Source: a virus
Strand: one strand, 5' to 3'
Length of the DNA stretch: 20,581 bases
Virus record (IMG/VR): IMGVR_UViG_3300010885_032992
Span: 1 to 20,581 of that record
Of the stretch, positions 14,194 through 20,581 are shown piece after piece. Position 1 is the first letter of the stretch. The number at the start of each line of letters is the position of its first letter. A program made the translations under genes and the position numbers. The notes under the pieces were generated by a model. It did not search any database. It was given only the letters and a program-made list of their open reading frames with translations, and had not been told where the DNA came from.

Positions 14194-16323
14194 ATGAAAG
14201 TTACTGTTAAACATAATAATTCTGGTCTCACATCAGAAGATAAGAAAATGTATAATGATTTTATTAAGTTTCTTAATAAGAATTACCCAGTTGATAAGGA
14301 ATTAACAATTTTATTTCTTGGAAAAAAATCTGGTCATATGTCAACCGGTAGTCAGAATATTAATGGAACTATAAAAGTTTTATCAAAAAACAGACTTAAC
14401 CGTGATATTATGAGAACTTTAGCTCACGAATGGGTTCATGCTCACCAAAGATTAGTTTTAGGGAGAGAAAGAGGTCCGGACATTGGGGGTCAAAATGAAG
14501 ATGAAGCAAACGCATTTGCAGGACGACTTATAAAAATGTTTGAGGAGTCTTATCCACAGTATAATTCGTTAGTTTTTGAATCAACAAGTAAATTACTTAA
14601 TAATATTAGTTTACTTACTGAACAAATTTTATTGACGGAAAAAGAAGAAATGAGAAATGATTTTTTATTGGAGATGAAAAAGATTGGTATTGAAAAATTA
14701 CCATATTCTTATTCCGCAATGAAACAGTTTGTAGATCCAGAGACTATGAACATTCATTACAACAAACATTATAAAGGATACGTTAAAAAATTAAACGACG
14801 CTCTTTCTAAAAAAAATTATAGAGATCTTAGTTTAGAAGATATTATAAAGTCAATAAATAAATTTGACGAAAAAGTTAGAAATAATGCTGGTGGGGCTTT
14901 TAATCATGCATTATTTTGGAAAATGCTTTCACCAAAAAAACAAAGACCTTCAGGTGAGGTTTTTGAGTTAATAAGAAAACAATATGGTAATATAAAAAAA
15001 TTAAAGGATGAATTTAATCAAACTGCGATTGATAGATTTGGGTCCGGATGGGCGTGGTTAGTTTTAACGAAGACTAATAAGTTAAAAATAATGTCAACCC
15101 CAAACCAAGATAATCCATTAATGAATATTATTAAAGATGGTGGATATCCTCTATTGGGTCTTGATGTTTGGGAACACGCATATTATTTAAAATATAGAAA
15201 CAAAAGAGACGAATATATTAAAAATTTCTGGAATCACGTAAACTGGGAGTTTGTTAATGACTTATATTTGAAAAAGATTGGAAAGAAAAATTTAAACGAG
15301 TCGTTTATAAAAAAACAACTTAATGAAGCTGTGACATCATTTCCTTTACACCCAAAAACATTTAGAAAACTCATTAATGATTTTTATCCTAAATGTGATG
15401 GTCAAGTTTATAGTGATGGTTGTTTGGGAAGTATAAATACGGAAGATTGTACAACCGAAGATGGAATTATTGGGGGTAAATTTACCGAACAAAATTATGG
15501 AGGTAATGGAAATTGGTCTATAATAAATAGGTTTGATACTAACAGTAAAGTTCAAAAAGAAATAGGGGTAATTTGGAAGGAAGAAACAAATGGAAGTGTA
15601 GATTTTAAAACTTGGATAAAAGATAATTTAAAAAATTTAATAGGGAATGATGGTATCTACACGGAAAGATTGTCTTTATTAAATAAAGAAACAATTATAT
15701 CCGGTAAAAAAAATGAAAGTTACGCAAGAAATATTTTAATACGTACATTCAAATTAAACCCAGAAGAGGAGGGAATGTCTTGGAAAATAATTGAGCGTTG
15801 TGCGGGAGATATTAGAGATAGAAAATTAGGGCAGGATTTTGATGTGACAATTGATGGAGTTTCATATTTTATTCAAGTAAAACCAACAGATTATACAATG
15901 ATTACAAAAGTTGGTTCCGAAAGAGGTTACTATTATAAACTTCCTTCTTGGCACGAACATACAAAATATCAAGAACAAAATGTTGACTTAATTGTTTATG
16001 TTGATAGACCAAACGATAAGTACATTATCTTTAAGAACGATTTCTCAAGGATACAAACTGTATCAAACCCAAAAAAATTCCCGAAATTTTACGTAATTTA
16101 TTACGAAAATCCGATTGATACGAATATGAATCTGGAAACAGAATTAGAACCAGATAAAATAGAATCAAAACCAAAACTGGTTAAAGATAAAGAAAAGGAA
16201 GCCGAATATTTTAGAGAAAGATTAAAATATTACCAAGATAAATTAAGAGAACTTGGGGCAACAAACGAAATTAGTGAGGGTATAATATATTACAAAACAA
16301 AATTAAAACAACTTATTAATTAG
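14194..16323 (+). CDS. Tripartite fusion: zinc peptidase-like, Mn superoxide dismutase, PD-(D/E)XK-like nuclease
   Basis: Domain 1 (1-130) has HEWVH (H78, E79, H82) and EDEANAFA with E104 as likely third ligand, as in HExxH zinc peptidases. Domain 2 (about 164-360) is a full Fe/Mn superoxide dismutase with metal ligands H188, H238, D324 and H328, gateway Y196, and GSGWAWLV and DVWEHAYY signatures. G234 and Q305 are the Mn-type choices. Domain 3 (about 380-645) ends in a nuclease-like core: E508, D550 and Q561-V-K563, the QxK form seen in Mrr-like enzymes. A charged coiled-coil tail follows (665-709). Linkers at 131-153 (LLTE, LLTE) and 369-380 (QLNE) match the L-x-E prohead-protease consensus, so the chain may be cut into three packaged enzymes; that is inferred. 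The SOD is certain by pattern, the peptidase likely, the nuclease tentative. Confidence 0.85.
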   Translation: MKVTVKHNNSGLTSEDKKMYNDFIKFLNKNYPVDKELTILFLGKKSGHMSTGSQNINGTIKVLSKNRLNRDIMRTLAHEWVHAHQRLVLGRERGPDIGGQNEDEANAFAGRLIKMFEESYPQYNSLVFESTSKLLNNISLLTEQILLTEKEEMRNDFLLEMKKIGIEKLPYSYSAMKQFVDPETMNIHYNKHYKGYVKKLNDALSKKNYRDLSLEDIIKSINKFDEKVRNNAGGAFNHALFWKMLSPKKQRPSGEVFELIRKQYGNIKKLKDEFNQTAIDRFGSGWAWLVLTKTNKLKIMSTPNQDNPLMNIIKDGGYPLLGLDVWEHAYYLKYRNKRDEYIKNFWNHVNWEFVNDLYLKKIGKKNLNESFIKKQLNEAVTSFPLHPKTFRKLINDFYPKCDGQVYSDGCLGSINTEDCTTEDGIIGGKFTEQNYGGNGNWSIINRFDTNSKVQKEIGVIWKEETNGSVDFKTWIKDNLKNLIGNDGIYTERLSLLNKETIISGKKNESYARNILIRTFKLNPEEEGMSWKIIERCAGDIRDRKLGQDFDVTIDGVSYFIQVKPTDYTMITKVGSERGYYYKLPSWHEHTKYQEQNVDLIVYVDRPNDKYIIFKNDFSRIQTVSNPKKFPKFYVIYYENPIDTNMNLETELEPDKIESKPKLVKDKEKEAEYFRERLKYYQDKLRELGATNEISEGIIYYKTKLKQLIN

Positions 16324-16330
16324 TATTAAG

Positions 16331-16338
16331 ATATTTAT
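16331..16338 (+). promoter_or_regulatory. Candidate promoter motif ATATTTAT for the neck gene
   Basis: Plus-strand AAGATATTTATATAG lies 14 bases before the ATG at 16353, in the 29-base gap after the multidomain gene. Same motif family as the other eight sites. Confidence 0.45.
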
Positions 16339-16352
16339 ATAGAAAAATCTAT

Positions 16353-17477
16353 ATGTCAATAATAAACGAACCGGAAAGAGGTCAACTTTATAAAAAAGTT
16401 AGACATTTATTAGGAGCCCCATTAAGAAGTGTAGAATTAGAAGATGAACAAATGGACACTCTTCTTGAATTTTCCATTGATGAATATTCACAATATGTTC
16501 AAGATTGGTTAATTGAAACTCAATGGACGGGACTACAAAACTTAAACCTTGATACACAGTCATTATCCAAAGCTTTCACAACAAGAAGTTTGGATTATGA
16601 AACAAGATACACATACGCATATTCTAAAATTGTTGGTCTACAGGCTGGAGGTGATTATGTATTAAAGAAAGATTATATACAATTAGTAAAAAATCAACAA
16701 ATTTATGAAATTCCTGCAAATAGGGAATTGAATGAATTATTATGGTTTACTCCACCAACATTAAACAATCTTTTATTTGATCCCTGGTCGTTTGGTGGTA
16801 TTGCCGGAGGAGGACTTGGAGGAGGTGGGGGATTTGCTCAAATGGGTAATATGGCTGGTAGTTATTTTTTAACTCCGGCTTTTGATACTCTATTAAGAAT
16901 GCAAGAAATGAACATACAAAAAAGAATTATTGCTGGAGAATTAACATATAGAGTTACCGCATTACCCGATGGAAAGAAAGCAGTTCACCTTATGAATACT
17001 CCTGGAGGTAAGTTTGACTTTGGAAATTCTTCTTTAATGAGAGGAAAAGTTTGGTATTGGTATTATGATGTAGGACCGGACGATAGAGATAAATGTTTAA
17101 AAAATAATCCAGAAATTATAAAGTTACCATCTGATGTTCCTTTTGATAAGATTAGTTGGCAGGAGTTAAATAATCCAGCTCAGGTTTGGATAAGGAGATG
17201 GTTTATTGCTTACTGTAAAGAAGTTCTATCCAAAGTAAGAGGTAAATTTAGTGGTAATTTAAAAACACCAGATGGTGATCTTACTATGGAATGGCAAACA
17301 TTAGGAACCGAAGCGAAAGATGAAAAAACAAAATTAATTGAGGAATTAATTGGTGCCGAAGGTAGACTTACAAGATTAAAACCAGAGAAGGTTATGGAAA
17401 GAGAAGCATTAATTGCTGAGAATTTAAACAAAACTTTAAAATTCAGAGCAATGCCAAGACAAATATATATTATATGA
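16353..17477 (+). CDS. Neck protein (gp13-like)
   Basis: A 374-residue protein. It has an N-terminal helical region (KKVRHLLGAPLRSVELEDEQMDTLLEFSIDEY, about 14-45), a central glycine-rich loop (GGIAGGGLGGGGGFAQMG, 148-165), and a conserved-looking C-terminal half. That half contains WIRRWFIAYCKEVLSKVRGKFSG (281-303), then a helix of charged residues and a final FRAMPRQIYII. Adaptor or neck proteins such as T4 gp13 share this layout: helix-rich, with an arm ending in a beta strand that joins the connector ring. T4 gp13 is 309 residues. It would link the portal vertex to the tail terminator. It is encoded on the plus strand, away from the other tail genes. The family call is from pattern and context; the structural role is more certain than the name. 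Confidence 0.55.
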   Translation: MSIINEPERGQLYKKVRHLLGAPLRSVELEDEQMDTLLEFSIDEYSQYVQDWLIETQWTGLQNLNLDTQSLSKAFTTRSLDYETRYTYAYSKIVGLQAGGDYVLKKDYIQLVKNQQIYEIPANRELNELLWFTPPTLNNLLFDPWSFGGIAGGGLGGGGGFAQMGNMAGSYFLTPAFDTLLRMQEMNIQKRIIAGELTYRVTALPDGKKAVHLMNTPGGKFDFGNSSLMRGKVWYWYYDVGPDDRDKCLKNNPEIIKLPSDVPFDKISWQELNNPAQVWIRRWFIAYCKEVLSKVRGKFSGNLKTPDGDLTMEWQTLGTEAKDEKTKLIEELIGAEGRLTRLKPEKVMEREALIAENLNKTLKFRAMPRQIYII

Positions 17478-17845
17478 TTAATAGAATTAATAGTACCGAA
17501 AGAAAAAATGTGGTTAGATATCAGACTCAAACTGTTATTGAACCAAAGGTTATTGTTGAGACCGTTAAAGAAATTTCAAAGGTAATTACAACCTCAAACT
17601 ACATAACAGACGAAGAAACAATCTTAATTGTTAAAAATGTTGAGGAATGTGAACTTACGCTTAATTCTAAAAAAAATAATAAAATCATTATTAAATCATT
17701 AACTACCGTTCTTGTTAAGTCGGACGTTGGTCAAATTGATGAAGATTGGGATGAGCTCCTTTTAGAAAAAGGAGCTTGTGTTCAGTTTCAATTTGTTGAT
17801 GGTAATTGGTACATTACCTCATCTGACGGATTAAAAATGAGTTAA
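17474..17845 (+). CDS. Small beta-rich protein of unknown function
   Basis: A 123-residue protein whose ATG overlaps the TGA of the neck gene (ATGA), so translation is probably coupled. There is a basic N-terminus, then alternating hydrophobic segments (ITDEETILIVKNVEECELTL, KIIIKSLTTVLVKS, CVQFQFVDGNWYITSSDGL) that predict a beta structure. The WYI-SSDG ending resembles short structural or fibre-tip proteins of phages, but I do not recognise a family. Its coupling to a neck gene suggests a virion protein such as a whisker or decoration. It ends convergently with the polymerase gene, overlapping it by 4 bases. Confidence 0.7.
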   Translation: MINRINSTERKNVVRYQTQTVIEPKVIVETVKEISKVITTSNYITDEETILIVKNVEECELTLNSKKNNKIIIKSLTTVLVKSDVGQIDEDWDELLLEKGACVQFQFVDGNWYITSSDGLKMS

Positions 17846-20581
17846 ACTAATTCTTCCCATCCTGGCTCTGCCAAATCATACATATAGTTAGGATCAATAC
17901 CAACCTTTTCCCAAAATTCAACTTCACCAACTTCCATTTTGATTAAATGATCTTCAACATCATCTTGATCTTTTTCTTCAAAAGGAACTCCATTAATAAG
18001 TTCACACTGATCTTTTGTGAAGAAAGCTCTATCCTCTGGATTTTTCACAAGTAACTCATTTCTTACTTCTTCTTTGAAAACAATAAGTAATGGTTCTACT
18101 CGTTTGTTAAATGTTACAATAGCTCTTTGGATGTTGTATTCCCCTAACATATCCGGATTATTCTCAATGTCGGACGGGTTCAACATATAGGAATTTAATT
18201 GGATAACAGATTCTGTACTAGCAAGTTTATATGCCATATCTGTTGGTATACCGGTATTTGCCTCTTTGTATTTAGAATCACTACGTACCCAGTTATCATC
18301 CGACCAAGATTTTTCCCACCCATTATTAAGTAGGTATTGTTCTTTATTTTTATAATCAGATTTTTCATTGTTTGAAAAGAATAAACTTATCTGTTCTTCT
18401 GACCACCCTTTCTTTGGTTTGTTAACTTTCTGAACATCTCCGTGTGACGCTTTTGATCCGTTATTAACATAATAAATAACATCCCCTAAATTAACATTAA
18501 GATTATCTTTTATTGCAAGTTCCATATGTGCCTGTCTTGACATAAATGCTCCAGCCTTTGTTTTGGTTTTACTTCGTGCAATATAATCATCAATAGATAA
18601 TTTAACTCTTGATTTGGATGCTATCTGCATTAATGGAATCTTTTGATCAAAAATGACTTGTAAATATTCGTAATAATACTCAATAAAATTCTGACCTTTA
18701 CCCTCTAATAGAAACCTTATTCCCTTATCTAAAAACACCTCAATATACTTCGGCATTTTTTTAGATTTGATTGAGTTTCCGGTTAATTTAATTTTACCAT
18801 TATGTTCCATAGTTGCGTAGTTCTTACGAGCCAAGTTAATACAAGAATCCCAAGTACCGTCACAATCAAGACCCATCTCACCTTTCATAAAGGTATCGTT
18901 AAATTCTGCTACGTCGGCGTCGTAACCTTTATACTCTTTACCTTCTTTAACCAACCAGTTTAATCCTTTACCAATATAAACTTTATGGTCAACACCACCT
19001 TCAGGTAATGAGAAGTTCATACCATCTGTATCACATACAAGCGGAGTATAACCTCTTTTAACAAAGAATTTTAACATTTGACGAAGGTATTGTCTTCCGG
19101 TACAAGTAATCTGTTCTCCCATATTTATATCACCCCACGGAAATACTTGTGGTGCCGATAATGAACCAAAGAACGCATTAATGAATATTTTAATTGGTAA
19201 TTGTTTTCTATCAAAGGATAACGATTTCTTCTTGTCAACACCTTTAAATTCAGATGCCAAATTCTTATACATAATACGAGTACTACGGAAATACGTAAGT
19301 AATCCCTTCATCGCTCCTGTAATATCACACTCTGGAAATACATCGTGAACCAACTGAATAGACGGATAAAGTGATGAGTAGTCAAGTTTAAGAACGTCTT
19401 TTGAATACCCCACTTTTAATAATCTTGATAGACCACCAACAAAGTTTCTTTGTGGTTCTTTCTTTGGAATTGCAAGACCAAACTTATAAGACCATGCCAA
19501 CATTATCATTTTCCATAAAGTTGCGGTACCCATTGTTGAAACTCTTTCATAAGTTGTTGGTACAAGTGATGCAAGTAGGAAAGTTCCCTGATTAAACTCA
19601 TCATCCACAATTAGGGTTTCCTCAAGGTCATCGTCAAGATAACGCTCAACTATGTCGTCCCCAGTGGTTTTAATATAAATGTCCGATCTTCTTTCACATA
19701 CCTCATCAATTTTTTCACTATCGCCAACTTTTTTATAATTACCATTTTCTATATTTAACCAATACTCATTTTTTTCAGCATACATCGGACCGATTTTTGT
19801 GTGGTCAATATAAATACGATCTTTAGCTTCAGCATCAATAAACTTTGTTATGTATTTCAAACCAGCCTCTTTGATATTTGAATTAATTGCTTGTGCTCTA
19901 CGAACAGAATGGATAATATCAATTACGTTATAACCCCATAATTGTACTTGATTAAATTTCTCAACCTCATTTGCCAATTTTAACATTGAGTCTTTTTGTG
20001 AGATTGTTCTTTTTGGGTTTAAAGATTTAGCAATCTTTTTAATATCAAGATTTAATGCTTTACACCTCTCAAAAATCCAAAACCAGTCAAAGTTTGCTGA
20101 ATTGTATCCTGAAATAATTGATGGTTTAAGTTCGTCTATCGTGTTGAAAAACTCCACAAGTCCTCTTCTTTCTTCATCCTCATCCTTACACTCAATAACT
20201 TTAAGGAATCCTTTATTTGTTTTCATTCCAATCATAAAGATACGACCGTCTTTTGGTTCTAACGCGGTCGTCTCAAGGTCAAATCCGAATCTGGTAATAT
20301 CGTTGTATTCCTCAAACCCTTTGAATAGTCTTTTCTCTTTTGAGATGAGGTACTGCTCAACTGGGGTTAACATTAAGAATTTATCCCTTACATTTTCACC
20401 CCACGGATCAATTCCTCCATCCCTAAAAAACTGATTTAAAGCTCGGTATCCTTTAATGGATTTAACCATAAATGTTAATCCATTTTCTAATCTTTCATTG
20501 TTGTCTGTTCTGAGTTTTTCTATAACAATTCCGTACTTGGACATTGCTTCTTTTTGTAGTCCTTTGGAACCTTGATAAAAA
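17842..20581 (-). CDS. DNA polymerase, family B (gp43-like), 5' end beyond the right edge
   Basis: At least 912 residues; numbering below is from the internal ATG at 20544. The proofreading domain has DLETT (D89, E91), NFDWFW (D153) and YLDDD (Y302, D306). The polymerase domain has KLDYSSLYPSIQ (D388), the K-x6-N-x3-G motif in LPIKIFINAFFGS (N456, G460) and CDTDGMNF (D505, D507), with the KKMPKY motif after it. The size matches T4 gp43 (898). It replicates the phage genome with proofreading. The frame remains open upstream of that ATG to the edge, encoding FYQGSKGLQKEA. There is no Shine-Dalgarno sequence and no TATTTAT motif there, so the true start is probably outside the window. The C-terminus could bear a clamp-binding peptide (MYDLAEPGWEELV). 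Confidence 0.95.
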   Translation of the reverse strand, partial: FYQGSKGLQKEAMSKYGIVIEKLRTDNNERLENGLTFMVKSIKGYRALNQFFRDGGIDPWGENVRDKFLMLTPVEQYLISKEKRLFKGFEEYNDITRFGFDLETTALEPKDGRIFMIGMKTNKGFLKVIECKDEDEERRGLVEFFNTIDELKPSIISGYNSANFDWFWIFERCKALNLDIKKIAKSLNPKRTISQKDSMLKLANEVEKFNQVQLWGYNVIDIIHSVRRAQAINSNIKEAGLKYITKFIDAEAKDRIYIDHTKIGPMYAEKNEYWLNIENGNYKKVGDSEKIDEVCERRSDIYIKTTGDDIVERYLDDDLEETLIVDDEFNQGTFLLASLVPTTYERVSTMGTATLWKMIMLAWSYKFGLAIPKKEPQRNFVGGLSRLLKVGYSKDVLKLDYSSLYPSIQLVHDVFPECDITGAMKGLLTYFRSTRIMYKNLASEFKGVDKKKSLSFDRKQLPIKIFINAFFGSLSAPQVFPWGDINMGEQITCTGRQYLRQMLKFFVKRGYTPLVCDTDGMNFSLPEGGVDHKVYIGKGLNWLVKEGKEYKGYDADVAEFNDTFMKGEMGLDCDGTWDSCINLARKNYATMEHNGKIKLTGNSIKSKKMPKYIEVFLDKGIRFLLEGKGQNFIEYYYEYLQVIFDQKIPLMQIASKSRVKLSIDDYIARSKTKTKAGAFMSRQAHMELAIKDNLNVNLGDVIYYVNNGSKASHGDVQKVNKPKKGWSEEQISLFFSNNEKSDYKNKEQYLLNNGWEKSWSDDNWVRSDSKYKEANTGIPTDMAYKLASTESVIQLNSYMLNPSDIENNPDMLGEYNIQRAIVTFNKRVEPLLIVFKEEVRNELLVKNPEDRAFFTKDQCELINGVPFEEKDQDDVEDHLIKMEVGEVEFWEKVGIDPNYMYDLAEPGWEELV

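Noticed and set aside
17210-17530. Minus-strand frame opposite the neck gene's 3' end
   Set aside because: Its hydrophobic, serine-rich translation is a shadow of the plus-strand neck gene, and it has no leader signal.

Overview
The window looks like part of the genome of a large, AT-rich, T4-like contractile-tailed phage. The evidence is a tail sheath, a 162-residue tail tube, a tape measure, baseplate and terminator proteins, a neck-type protein and a family B DNA polymerase of T4 gp43 type. Most genes lack a Shine-Dalgarno sequence and have A/T-only leaders, which would fit a Bacteroidota host; that is inference. No integrase, tRNA, insertion sequence or CRISPR array is visible.

Layout. 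Minus strand, 12343 down to 1, is a tail module: a connector-like protein, a tail terminator (gp15-like), the sheath (gp18-like), a HAD phosphatase, the tail tube (gp19-like), a gp26-like protein overlapping a tiny gp51-like protein, the tape measure, and a very large baseplate protein running off the left edge. The order tube, overlapping chaperone-like pair, tape measure is the classic arrangement of tail-assembly genes. A 54-residue ribbon-helix-helix-type protein sits inside this module on the plus strand. Plus strand, 12402 to 17845: an SNF2-family helicase, a 709-residue multidomain protein, a gp13-like neck protein and a small beta-rich protein. Minus strand, 17842 to the right edge: DNA polymerase, still open at the edge.

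The most unusual gene is at 14194-16323. It joins an HEWVH zinc-peptidase-like domain, a complete Mn-type superoxide dismutase with all four metal ligands, and a C-terminal PD-(D/E)XK-like nuclease domain of QxK type. Both linkers carry L-x-E sequences that match the known consensus of the T4 prohead protease, and the HAD phosphatase at 6248-7081 starts with a similar short basic leader ending in LNE. I infer that these enzymes may be packaged in the capsid, processed during maturation, and perhaps delivered with the DNA.

Regulation. An [A/G]TATTTAT motif lies 4-39 bases upstream of nine genes, always on the coding strand, and is a candidate phage promoter element. Two stem-loops followed by T-tracts (7107-7133 and 5595-5623) look like intrinsic terminators after the sheath and the tube, the two proteins needed in highest copy. 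Intergenic gaps are all shorter than about 130 bases.
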